Assembly (NCBI GenBank): GCA_045576075.1
Contig: JAZNFQ010000018.1
Coordinates: 52,368-116,367, forward strand
Source of the DNA: UMGS1820 sp045576075
GTDB taxonomy: Bacteria > Bacillota > Clostridia > Monoglobales > Monoglobaceae
DNA length: 64,000 nt
Direction of reading: 5' to 3'
How positions within the stretch are numbered: position 1 is the stretch's first letter; the number at the start of each line of letters is the position of its first letter. The notes under the pieces were generated by a model. That model was not told the DNA's origin, made no database searches, and saw only the letters and a list, made by a program, of their open reading frames with translations. Made by a program: the position numbers and the translations under genes. Below, one piece after another: positions 26,051 through 33,248 of this stretch.

Positions 26051-27223
26051 ATGGGTAGAATTTGTATACCGGATTATGAGTACAAAGAAAGAATTCAGAG
26101 AGCCGCAAAGCTCGTACGCGAAAAAGGCCTTGACGTTATGGTAGTATCAAGTACAGAGTCTGACTATGCTAACGCAAGATACTTCAGTGGTTTCTGGCCG
26201 CTTTTCGAGCGCGCAGGCGTTGCAATTGCTGCAAACGGCGATGCTGCATTGATGGTAGGTCCTGAATGTATCATCTTCGCGCAGGACGTTGCAAAGATGG
26301 ACAAGATTTTCTGCCTCAGAGAGTTCAGAGAATCTGCAGACCCCTCTTACCCCGAGCTTAAAGCAAACACATTTGCAGATGTTTTCAAGGCAATCGGTGT
26401 AACAGGCGAAAATATCAAGATTGGTCTTGGTAGCTATGTTGAGTGCACACTCCCGATTTACGAGGGTCTTAAGAACAGCTTCCCGAAGGCTGAAATCGTT
26501 AAGTGCAACGAGATTATGGTTGAGCTTCGCAAAATTAAGAGCGCAAACGAGCTTGCTTGTATTCAGGAAGGTTTCCGTATTGTTGACCTTGCAACAGACG
26601 AGGTTATCAGAAACTTGAAGCCGGGCGTAACAGAGCTCCAGATGGTTGGTATCGCTCAGAGAGTTATTTATGAAGAGGGCGCAGAGTACGAGGGTCTTCC
26701 TATGTACGTATTCAGCGAAAAGTCCACAAGCCACGCTATCAGCCGTTCAGGCTACAGAACAATCAACAAGGGCGATATCGTTCAGCTTAACTTGTCAGCT
26801 AAGATTGACGGTTATTCACCTGCTATCGGTCTTCCCGTTGTTATGGGTAAGCTTGAGGGCGAAAGAAGAAGAGTTGTTGAATTCTGTAAGCAGGCTCACG
26901 ATTGGACAATCGATCAGCTCAAGGCTGGCGTTTTGGCATCTGATGTTGCTAAAGGCTTCTACAATATGTATGTTGAAAACGGCTTTAAGGACAGCTATGT
27001 ATATGGTCCTTGCCACGGAACCGGTATGATAGAGGTTGAGCCGCCCTGGATGGAAACAGACTCAAACTACAAGCTTGAAGAAAATATGACATTCCAGGTT
27101 GATACATTTATTATGGGTCAAGGCTTCGGCTGCAGATGGGAAATCGGTGCTGCTATCACTAAGGATGGGTGCCGCAAGATGACAGATTATCTCAATAAAG
27201 GCATAATCGAGCTTGAATTTTAA
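26051..27223 (+). CDS. Creatinase-like M24-family protein without the metal-binding aspartates
   Basis: 390 residues with the creatinase/aminopeptidase P layout: an N-terminal domain (~1-160) and a pita-bread domain (~165-385). In M24 metallopeptidases two Asp, one His and two Glu bind metals. Here the Asp positions, 11 residues apart, are N247 (in VQLNLSAK) and A258 (in GYSPAIG), and the first Glu is D351; H322 and E364 remain. Creatinase, a metal-free M24 hydrolase, also has Asn and Ala at these two positions and uses a histidine comparable to H228 (STSHAISR). So it is probably a C-N hydrolase acting on a small substrate, not a peptidase. A creatininase-family gene nearby supports this. The substrate is unknown. 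Confidence 0.85.
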   Translation: MGRICIPDYEYKERIQRAAKLVREKGLDVMVVSSTESDYANARYFSGFWPLFERAGVAIAANGDAALMVGPECIIFAQDVAKMDKIFCLREFRESADPSYPELKANTFADVFKAIGVTGENIKIGLGSYVECTLPIYEGLKNSFPKAEIVKCNEIMVELRKIKSANELACIQEGFRIVDLATDEVIRNLKPGVTELQMVGIAQRVIYEEGAEYEGLPMYVFSEKSTSHAISRSGYRTINKGDIVQLNLSAKIDGYSPAIGLPVVMGKLEGERRRVVEFCKQAHDWTIDQLKAGVLASDVAKGFYNMYVENGFKDSYVYGPCHGTGMIEVEPPWMETDSNYKLEENMTFQVDTFIMGQGFGCRWEIGAAITKDGCRKMTDYLNKGIIELEF

Positions 27224-27233
27224 TTAAATACAT

Positions 27234-27258
27234 AAGGGCAGGGGATACCCCTGCCTTT
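27234..27258 (+). terminator. Hairpin between the M24 gene and the ASRT gene
   Basis: An 8- to 10-bp GC-rich stem (GGCAGGGG and complement) with a 3-nt loop, followed by TTTAATT. Probably a partial terminator within the cassette. Confidence 0.7.
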
Positions 27259-27287
27259 AATTAAAATATTTTGAAAGGATGATAAAA

Positions 27288-27653
27288 ATGGCAGTAGGAA
27301 AGAAAGTATGGATTATCCCCGATTGTGAACTTCCGCCCGAGGGCGACGGCGTTGCAAAGGGTCACGAGTCCGTTATTATTGTAAATGACACGAAGAAGGA
27401 TGCGGAAATTGCAGTAAAGATTTTCTTTACAGACAAGGACGCATACGAAGAAATCAAGTGGACTGTTAAGGCGGGCAGAGTTCGTTGCTTCCGTACAAAT
27501 AACATTGATGATATGTGCGGCTACAAGGTTCCGCTTGAAACACAGTATGCTATGAAGCTGACATCAAACTGCGAAATCGTTGTTCAGTACGGCAGACTTG
27601 ACAACACACAGCCAAATCTTGCCTTCTATACAACTCTTGCTTATACTGAATAA
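27288..27653 (+). CDS. ASRT-domain small-molecule-binding protein (sensory-rhodopsin-transducer family)
   Basis: 121 residues, beta-rich. GKKVWIIPDCELPP, GHESVIIVNDTKKDAEI, IFFTDKD and VKAGRVRCFRTNN match the Anabaena sensory rhodopsin transducer fold (PF07100), in which family members keep 'W..Pdg..P', 'HEs..vlN....dA.i....yF.D' and a following 'v.a.r..h'. The superfamily was proposed to bind small molecules, often sugars, and to sit in catabolic operons. There is no rhodopsin here. GAAAGG is placed 9 bp before the ATG at 27288; an ATG at 27279 is too close. It may be a metabolite sensor or an accessory enzyme subunit of the cassette. Confidence 0.8.
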   Translation: MAVGKKVWIIPDCELPPEGDGVAKGHESVIIVNDTKKDAEIAVKIFFTDKDAYEEIKWTVKAGRVRCFRTNNIDDMCGYKVPLETQYAMKLTSNCEIVVQYGRLDNTQPNLAFYTTLAYTE

Positions 27654-27708
27654 AAGAATGTTGTTATTCGGTTATCTTCAAAAAACAATAAAGTGAGGTT
27701 GAGTAGCT

Positions 27709-28794
27709 TTGAAAATTAATTTGAAAAGAGGATTTTTTGCACGCGATGCATACGAGCTTGTAAATTATGGTGATATAAAGGTCACGGCGTTTGCTTATCC
27801 TTCGGGGATAGAGGCACTCAAGGTTGAAAACCAAAAGGGTAGTTTTGTTATACTGCCTTTCCATGGTCAACAGCTTTGGAACTTCACCTTTGGCGGACGC
27901 GACCTCACAATGAACACCACAATAAAAGAGCCCGTATACTCTGACCATTATCTCGGTACATACGGCGGATTTATGTATCATTGCGGTGTGGCGGCTATGG
28001 GTGCTCCGCGACCTGAGGATACACATCCCCAGCATGGCGAAATTCCGAACATCGAATATGATGAGGCATATATCATATGCGACGAGGACGAGAAGGGACG
28101 CTATATCGCAATTGGCGGTGTGCTGAATTATGACAGAGCCTTTGTGCGCAAGTATCAGTTCTGCCCCGAATGCCGTCTTTATGAGGATGCAAGCGTTGTC
28201 AAGCTTGATGTAAGCATTGAGAATATGAAGAATTCTCCTATGGAATATATGTACCTGTGCCATATCAATTTTAAGCCCATAGACGGCGCAAAGCTTGTCT
28301 ACAGCGCAAAAAGAGATGCAGAGCACATCAAGGTTCATAAGATTGTCAGCCCCGAGCTGCCGAAGGAACACGCAGAGAAGCTGAAAAACTTTATGGACAA
28401 GGTTCAGGAAAACCCCGCTTATCATGATACTGTTGGAGTTGAGGATGAGTGCTACGACCCTGAAGTGTGCTTTGCTATAAAGTATGAGGGTGACGAGAAT
28501 AACCGCGCTTATACGATGCAGTATAAAAAGGGCGAGGGTGCGTGCTATGTAAGCCATCCTATTGATGCTTTGCCTGTTGGGGTTCGCTGGATTTCAAAGA
28601 CTCCTGATGAAGCTTCTATGGGTATGGTTCTCCCTGCAACGTCAGAGCATTTGGGATATCTTGATTCAAAGAAGAAGGGGTATGTAAAGACTCTCGGCCC
28701 GAGAGAAAAGCTCCACTTCTTTATGGAGATAGGATATCTTGAAGATGCCGAGGCAGCTGTTGTTGAAAATAAAATCAATGATATGCTTGGGTAA
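27709..28794 (+). CDS. DUF4432-family protein, aldose-1-epimerase-like fold
   Basis: 361 residues, mostly beta strands, without a signal peptide. FVILPFHGQQLWNFTFGGRDLTM, TYGGFMYHCGVAAMGAP and HPQHGEIPN carry the histidine and acidic positions typical of galactose-mutarotase-like proteins, and the HGEIPN block is characteristic of DUF4432. The start is a TTG at 27709 with GAGG about 10 bp upstream. It follows the ASRT gene by 55 bp. Its presence suggests that the cassette's substrate, or a product, is a sugar or sugar-like ring. Catalytic activity is not shown for most of the family. Confidence 0.75.
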   Translation: MKINLKRGFFARDAYELVNYGDIKVTAFAYPSGIEALKVENQKGSFVILPFHGQQLWNFTFGGRDLTMNTTIKEPVYSDHYLGTYGGFMYHCGVAAMGAPRPEDTHPQHGEIPNIEYDEAYIICDEDEKGRYIAIGGVLNYDRAFVRKYQFCPECRLYEDASVVKLDVSIENMKNSPMEYMYLCHINFKPIDGAKLVYSAKRDAEHIKVHKIVSPELPKEHAEKLKNFMDKVQENPAYHDTVGVEDECYDPEVCFAIKYEGDENNRAYTMQYKKGEGACYVSHPIDALPVGVRWISKTPDEASMGMVLPATSEHLGYLDSKKKGYVKTLGPREKLHFFMEIGYLEDAEAAVVENKINDMLG

Positions 28795-28814
28795 AATTTG
28801 AATTTACAAAAATA

Positions 28815-28846
28815 AAAGAGCCGCGGCAAAATTGCTGCGGCTCTTT
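28815..28846. terminator. Bidirectional terminator between DUF4432 and creatininase genes
   Basis: A 13-bp stem with one G-U pair, flanked by A and T tracts, between convergent genes. Confidence 0.88.
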
Positions 28847-28861
28847 GTGTGTCGAAAAAGT

Positions 28862-29599
28862 CTACACGATGACTTTTCTCAACCACTCCAGCGTGCAGTT
28901 TACCATATGCTTACCTGTTTCCTCACTTGCTTCTGTGGCACTTTGGGCAAACCATTCTGTGTTACGGGCACAGCGGTTGAGATCTACCAGTTCGGGATAG
29001 GTTCCCATCATGAGGCTCGTTTCCCATTTTCCTGCATGGTCAAAGCCGCCGCACTTAATCTGTGCATCTGCGCCGATCAGGGGAATAACCTTGATGTAAG
29101 AGAAGGGATCATCTTCGCTACCCATATCTTCGTAATAGGAGGCATAGGAATCGCTGCCCCACCATCCTTTACCAAGTTTTTCTTCCATATATTCCATGGT
29201 TACTTTTTTGGCAGCCTTATGGCAGGCAATTGTCATGGGCATTAATCCTGCGCCCTCTGTCTGATGATGTGCCACAAGGTATATATTCTTATGGCCTGCA
29301 TCTATCATAGACTTCAGTATGTAGTACAGATAGTTTGCATAAGCATCCTCGTTTACGTGAAAATGGCTGGGTTTTGGACCACATACAGCGTATGATGCCA
29401 CACCGTACCAGATAGGGGGACAAACGACAATCTCCTTTTCCTTTTCCAGTTCTCTCAAACAACCGGTAATAACGAGTGTATCTGTTCCGCACGACGCGTG
29501 GCGAGCGTGGTACTCCATCGTACCGATCGGAATCACGAATGGAACCTTTCTATCCACAGCGTCTTGGATCTCGTCATATAACATTTCAAGCATTTGCAT
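28862..29599 (-). CDS. Creatininase-family amidohydrolase
   Basis: 245 residues. The metal motif E29-x-H31...D40 (PIGTMEYHARHASCGTD) keeps the spacing of creatininase E34-H36-D45. H111 (VAHHQTEG) corresponds to H120, but the next ligand position, Glu122 in creatininase, is Q113. HAGKWETSLMMGTYPELVDL matches the C-terminal ETS block. Family members open cyclic amides or hydrolyse N-formyl and amide bonds (creatininase, ArfB, MftE), so the name does not fix the substrate. AGGAGG precedes the ATG at 29599. It is convergent with the TRAP/M24 group and preceded by a truncated open frame. Confidence 0.85.
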   Translation of the reverse strand: MQMLEMLYDEIQDAVDRKVPFVIPIGTMEYHARHASCGTDTLVITGCLRELEKEKEIVVCPPIWYGVASYAVCGPKPSHFHVNEDAYANYLYYILKSMIDAGHKNIYLVAHHQTEGAGLMPMTIACHKAAKKVTMEYMEEKLGKGWWGSDSYASYYEDMGSEDDPFSYIKVIPLIGADAQIKCGGFDHAGKWETSLMMGTYPELVDLNRCARNTEWFAQSATEASEETGKHMVNCTLEWLRKVIV

Positions 29600-29624
29600 T
29601 GTTTCTTCCTCCTGTTTCTTTTAA

Positions 29625-29816
29625 TTAATATAAATTATAATCAAAATAGCCGCAAAAGTCAAGGAAGAAAGTGTTTATCCCTGCGTCTACTGCTATATTA
29701 ATTAATTTTTCCCATGCGCTTTGGTCAAATTTAAATGTGCCAGAGGATTCGTCCTCACCACCTTGCCAAATACCAAGATTAACAAGAAGAGCCCGGACTT
29801 TTTCTTGAGTTTTCAT
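29625..29816 (-). pseudogene. N-terminal remnant, probably of a TIM-barrel sugar enzyme
   Basis: A 63-codon frame with GGTAG before its ATG. Residues 31-56 (QSAWEKLINIAVDAGINTFF and following) look like the first strand-helix of a TIM-barrel sugar isomerase or hydrolase. The frame stops after DYNLY, and the creatininase ribosome site starts within about 25 bp. The rest of the gene is absent. A short functional peptide is possible but less likely. Confidence 0.5.
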
Positions 29817-29859
29817 AACAATCTACCTTTTTAAAGGTTGTTATATTTTCATCATGGGT

Positions 29860-29888
29860 ATTGTAGCGCGGACTAGAAGGTTAGTCAA
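29860..29888 (-). promoter_or_regulatory. Promoter reading into the remnant and the creatininase gene
   Basis: On the reverse strand: TTGACT, a 17-bp spacer, then TACAAT, about 44 bp before the remnant's ATG. Confidence 0.65.
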
Positions 29889-29948
29889 TATGTTTTCGGG
29901 AGAATATGGATAAAAAATATGACTGAAATCTCAACTACATCAAGAAAC

Positions 29949-29978
29949 GAAAAACAGCCATCTTATGACGACTGTTTT
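29949..29978. terminator. Hairpin with A and T tracts
   Basis: AAAAACAG and its complement enclose about 14 nt, with T runs on both strands. It can end transcripts coming from either side of the gap. Confidence 0.55.
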
Positions 29979-30012
29979 TCCTTCTGGAAGAGCCGAATGG
30001 TTTAGATGCTAT

Positions 30013-30187
30013 TAAATTTAGCTAAATTTTGCACATTCGTGCAAAGCGAAATTATTGCTTCACAATAGCTAAACAACTCCTTCGGAGCAGCTAAATTAAA
30101 TTCGCTTATAGCGTGTGAAGCACATTTAGCTGCCACTGGCAATTTAGCTGAGCTTGCTCAATTTAGCTCGCGTTAGCGAATTTAGCT
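30013..30187. repeat. Array of mini-hairpins separated by an AATTTAGCT linker
   Basis: Eight small stem-loops with 4-5 bp stems and mostly short loops follow one another. Examples are TGCAC-attc-GTGCA (30030), CTCC-ttc-GGAG (30077), CGCT-tat-AGCG (30103), TGTG-aag-CACA (30114), TGCC-act-GGCA (30131), GAGC-tt-GCTC (30150) and TCGC-gtta-GCGA (30168). The linker AATTTAGCT recurs exactly in the last units, with a period of 17-19 bp. No gene is visible in 29889-30188; this array fills most of it. Confidence 0.7.
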
Positions 30188-30188
30188 G

Positions 30189-30220
30189 AAAAAAAGACAT
30201 CCTACTGGATGTCTTTTTTT
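30189..30220 (-). terminator. Terminator of the tRNA operon
   Basis: A 14-bp stem (seven A then GACATCC, and complement) with a 4-nt loop, starting 1 nt after the tRNA-fMet CCA on the reverse strand. Confidence 0.9.
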
Positions 30221-30221
30221 C

Positions 30222-30291
<70 letters not shown>

Positions 30292-30298
<7 letters not shown>

Positions 30299-30503
30299 AT
30301 ATATTGTTTTATATATTTATTTTGATAAAATAAATAGCTGATAGTGCCCTGCGATATATTATGTTTATATATTTTTTAGTAAAATATATAGCTGATGATA
30401 CCCTACGATATATTTTGAGTATTTGTTTTGGTAAAACAAATAACTGATGATGCGTTGTAATATGTTGTGCCTATATTTTTTAATAAACATATAACTGATA
30501 ATA
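30292..30503 (-). repeat. Four tandem ~54-bp repeats in the tRNA-fMet leader, each with a hairpin
   Basis: Units begin near 30292, 30347, 30401 and 30453. On the top strand each starts with a version of CCCTGCGATATAT, whose first bases copy the 5' end of tRNA-fMet, and ends with (A/G)(C/A)TGAT(A/G). In the middle is an AT-rich stem. The arm pairs differ between units but still pair: TTTATTTT/AAAATAAA in unit 1 and TTTGTTTT/AAAACAAA in unit 3. Unit 4 is the most degraded. This fills the gap between the two tRNA genes. Confidence 0.8.
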
Positions 30504-30560
30504 TATGTTTATGTTGTGGTAATAGTTTATGCAATATGCTTTAAAATATTACCAAAACTT

Positions 30561-30648
30561 TGGTGCCGGAGACCGGGATCGAACCGGTACGGGAAAAAAT
30601 CCCACAGGATTTTAAGTCCTGGGCGTCTGCCAGTTCCGCCACTCCGGC
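30561..30648 (-). tRNA. tRNA-Leu (UAA)
   Basis: 88 nt with encoded CCA. Acceptor GCCGGAG pairs with CTCCGGC. The anticodon arm is CAGGA-CTTAAAA-TCCTG, so the anticodon is TAA, and a long variable arm (GGGA...TCCC) makes it class II. First gene of the tRNA operon. Confidence 0.95.
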
Positions 30649-30688
30649 GTAAGCTTCACTTAAGCAGTGCCACTAACAAAGCCTTATT

Positions 30689-30717
30689 ATAATATCATAC
30701 ATAAAAGCATTTGTCAA
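30689..30717 (-). promoter_or_regulatory. Promoter of the tRNA-Leu/tRNA-fMet operon
   Basis: Reverse strand: TTGACA, a 17-bp spacer, then TATTAT, about 41 bp before tRNA-Leu. Confidence 0.8.
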
Positions 30718-30756
30718 GGACTTTTTGATAAATAATTATAAAAATCCAAGTTTAAG

Positions 30757-30794
30757 AAAAGGATGAAGGATAGCTTGCTATCCTTCATCCTTTT
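30757..30794. terminator. Terminator of the CofE-like gene
   Basis: An 18-bp perfect stem with a 2-nt loop, starting with four A and ending with four T, just past the stop on the reverse strand. Confidence 0.92.
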
Positions 30795-30798
30795 ATAA

Positions 30799-31989
30799 TT
30801 AATCTGTCATATTGTCAAAATAGCCTTGTACCAATACAATCGGTGTGCCCTTATCGCCCGAACCGCTTGTTAAATCACAAAGCGAGCCGATTAAATCAGT
30901 CAGACGTCTTGGTGTTGTACCCTGAGACGCCATATTGCCGACAAGGTCGCCATCCTTTTTCTTGATTGCATCTGAAATAGCGTTCTTCAATTCTTCACCT
31001 TTTAAATCAGCAAAATCGTTATCGGCGAGATATTTGAGCTTTAATTCGTTTGGCGTGCCCTCAAGCCCCTCTGTATAGGCGGGTGAAACAATCGGGTCAG
31101 CCAGCTCCCATATTTTACCGATGGGGTCTTTGAAAGCGCCGTCACCGTAAACCATAACCTCTATATTCTTGCCGCAGCGTTCTTTGAGCTGAGCCTGAAT
31201 GTTATAAACCAAGTCAAAGCAATCCTGCGGGAAGAGCTTAACTGTGCTCTCTGTTGATTTGTTAGAACCAAGGAGACCATAGTTTTCATTAAAGCCGCTA
31301 CCGTCGATTGACTCTGTAAGCAAATCATCCAAACCTACAACACGCTTTGCACCCGCATCCCTTAAGATACGCTTGGTGCGCGCGCGGGTGTGAATATCAC
31401 AATTGAGAACGCAGTCTGTATATTTCAAAATAACGCGCGGGTCATTTGCAAATATTATTTCAGCCTCTGCTCCGCAGGAACGAATTAAATCTCCGTAATA
31501 GCTGACATAATCTACGCCCGTAAACGGGTGACGGTTCTCGCCGAATAATTCGCGGTATTTTGCCTCTGTTAAAACGTCGGAATACGGATTAACCCCCGCA
31601 TCGTCTAACTGGTCCATAGAAATTAATGCATTTCCTACCTCATCGCTCGGATAGTTCAGCATTAAAACTATCTTTTTTGCACCCATCGCTATACCGCGAA
31701 GGCAGATGGCAAAACGGTTACGGCTGAGAATTGGGAAAATTACGCCAATGGTTTCGCCGCCAAGCTTTGCTTTAACATCCTTTGCGATAGCATCAACCGA
31801 TGCATAGTTGCCTTGAGAGCGAGCAACAACAGACTCGGTTATTGCGACTACATCCTTGTCGCGAAGCGCAAATCCTTCCGATTCTGCCGCGTCTATTACA
31901 CTATTTACAACAATGCCCGAGAGGTCATCACCCTCACGGATAATCGGGCATCTTACACCTCTTGAGACGGTACCTATTTTTCTTTCCAT
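30799..31989 (-). CDS. CofE-like protein (coenzyme F420-0:L-glutamate ligase family)
   Basis: 396 residues. The N-terminal half resembles CofE: 'G.V..gvrcPIIREGDDL', 'D.VVAITESVVARSQGNY' and GVIFPILSRNRFAICLRGIAMG, which is the metal- and GTP-binding side. The C-terminal half (~190-396) is an extended F420-ligase-like region seen in many Firmicutes. CofE adds gamma-linked glutamates to F420-0, but no other F420 gene (cofC, cofD, fbiC) is in the window and most clostridia make no F420. It may ligate amino acids to another cofactor. GGAG precedes the ATG at 31987-31989. Divergent from a LysR gene that may control it. Confidence 0.82.
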   Translation of the reverse strand: MERKIGTVSRGVRCPIIREGDDLSGIVVNSVIDAAESEGFALRDKDVVAITESVVARSQGNYASVDAIAKDVKAKLGGETIGVIFPILSRNRFAICLRGIAMGAKKIVLMLNYPSDEVGNALISMDQLDDAGVNPYSDVLTEAKYRELFGENRHPFTGVDYVSYYGDLIRSCGAEAEIIFANDPRVILKYTDCVLNCDIHTRARTKRILRDAGAKRVVGLDDLLTESIDGSGFNENYGLLGSNKSTESTVKLFPQDCFDLVYNIQAQLKERCGKNIEVMVYGDGAFKDPIGKIWELADPIVSPAYTEGLEGTPNELKLKYLADNDFADLKGEELKNAISDAIKKKDGDLVGNMASQGTTPRRLTDLIGSLCDLTSGSGDKGTPIVLVQGYFDNMTD

Positions 31990-32052
31990 AAAAATCTCCA
32001 TTCCGCTGAAGTATAGGGATAAAACAAAATTCCCGTAAACCTCAACTGTATA

Positions 32053-32081
32053 TTGACATTTGTTATCATACTTATTATAAT
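32053..32081 (+). promoter_or_regulatory. Promoter of the LysR gene
   Basis: TTGACA, a 17-bp spacer, then TATAAT. It lies in the 150-bp divergent region; the CofE-like gene has a weaker candidate (TTTACG, 18 bp, TATACT) on the other strand. Confidence 0.75.
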
Positions 32082-32139
32082 ACAAATATAAGTATAAGTA
32101 AAATACATAAATCTTACAATAGTGATAAGGAGAGCTTAT

Positions 32140-33033
32140 ATGAAAACCAAGCTTGATTATTACAAAGTTTTCTATGAAACAGCCCGTCATGCCTCGTTTT
32201 CAACCGCGGCACGCAATCTGTATATCTCTCAATCAGCCATCTCGCAATGCATCAGTCAGCTTGAGGAGGATTTGAGTACACAGCTCTTTAACCGTTCGCG
32301 CCGCGGTGTAACACTTACCAAGGAAGGTATGCTTTTGTTTCAAAAAGTAGAGGGTGCACTCAAAATAATTGAGGAGGGGGAAACACTTCTTGCGCGTCTG
32401 CATCATTTAGACAGCGGTTCTCTTATCATAGCCGCGGGTGATACGATTACAGGGCAATATCTTTTGCCTTATCTTGAACGTTTTCATGCGATGTATCCGG
32501 GCATACGTATTGAAATGGCGAATTCATATTCTTCGCGTATGCTTCAGCTTGTAAAAGAGGGAAAGGCAGAACTCGCCTTTGTTAATTTGCCCGTATCGGA
32601 TGATGAATTATGCATAGAACCTTGTTTTAGTATACATGATATTTTTGTATGCGGACCTGGATATAAAGCGAAAAAAAGCTATACGTGGGATGAAATTGCA
32701 AAAGAGCCGCTTATATTACTGGAAAAAAATTCTTCATCAAGACGTTATTTAGATGCTGAATTTAAGTCAGCACATATAAATCTTAATCCCCAAATTGAAA
32801 TTGCTGCACACGAACTGCTGATAAAATTTGCATCAATTCATCTTGGAGTTTCCTGCGTTGTAAAGGAATTTTCGGGAGAGGGTCTTGAAAAAGGTATGAT
32901 AAGGCAAATTAAACTGAATCCACCATTGCCGCCGCGAAGCATAGGCTATGCATACCTGAAGCACAATCCTCTCTCTCTTCCGGCACAGGCCTTCTTGAAA
33001 CTTATTCAGAGTGGCTCCGCCGAAAAGGCTTAA
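32140..33033 (+). CDS. LysR-family transcriptional regulator
   Basis: 297 residues. The N-terminal winged HTH (~1-60: YYKVFYETARHASFSTAARNL, then SQSAISQCISQLEEDL) is followed by a substrate-binding domain (~90-290: GSLIIAAGDTITGQYLLPYLERF and the regulatory pocket GYKAKKSYTWDEI). AAGGAG precedes the ATG at 32140; an upstream GTG frame contains that ribosome site. LysR regulators usually control the divergent gene, here the CofE-like ligase, together with their own. The inducer is unknown. Confidence 0.92.
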   Translation: MKTKLDYYKVFYETARHASFSTAARNLYISQSAISQCISQLEEDLSTQLFNRSRRGVTLTKEGMLLFQKVEGALKIIEEGETLLARLHHLDSGSLIIAAGDTITGQYLLPYLERFHAMYPGIRIEMANSYSSRMLQLVKEGKAELAFVNLPVSDDELCIEPCFSIHDIFVCGPGYKAKKSYTWDEIAKEPLILLEKNSSSRRYLDAEFKSAHINLNPQIEIAAHELLIKFASIHLGVSCVVKEFSGEGLEKGMIRQIKLNPPLPPRSIGYAYLKHNPLSLPAQAFLKLIQSGSAEKA

Positions 33034-33175
33034 AAGGATGATGTGATCGCAAGAATGTAAACTTTAGATTGCAAATATACGTTTTTTGTTGTTTGCTTGA
33101 CTCGAAAATGATAGAAATTTAATAAAATCAGCAACCCTTGGTTGCGTTAAAAATCAAACCATAATTGATTGACTT

Positions 33176-33204
33176 TTGACATATATATTTATATCATTTA
33201 AAAT
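33176..33204 (+). promoter_or_regulatory. Promoter of the HTH-GlmM operon
   Basis: TTGACA, a 17-bp spacer, then TAAAAT, about 44 bp before the start codon. Confidence 0.75.
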
Positions 33205-33207
33205 GAT
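33193..33207. promoter_or_regulatory. Palindrome over the -10 box, candidate operator of the HTH-GlmM protein
   Basis: ATCATTT-A-AAATGAT, 7-bp perfect arms around one base, covers the -10 hexamer. A related TCATTTTAAAA half-pattern occurs again at about 33222. Overlap with the -10 box suggests repression; this is inference. Confidence 0.45.
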
Positions 33208-33248
33208 AGTAAGAATTTTAATTCATTTTAAAAGAAAGGTGATAGATT

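Noticed and set aside
30013..30187. Possible CRISPR array (regular short repeats)
   Set aside because: The constant part is only 9 bp and the 'spacers' are palindromes of about 10 bp; there are no cas genes and no 20-40 bp spacer structure.
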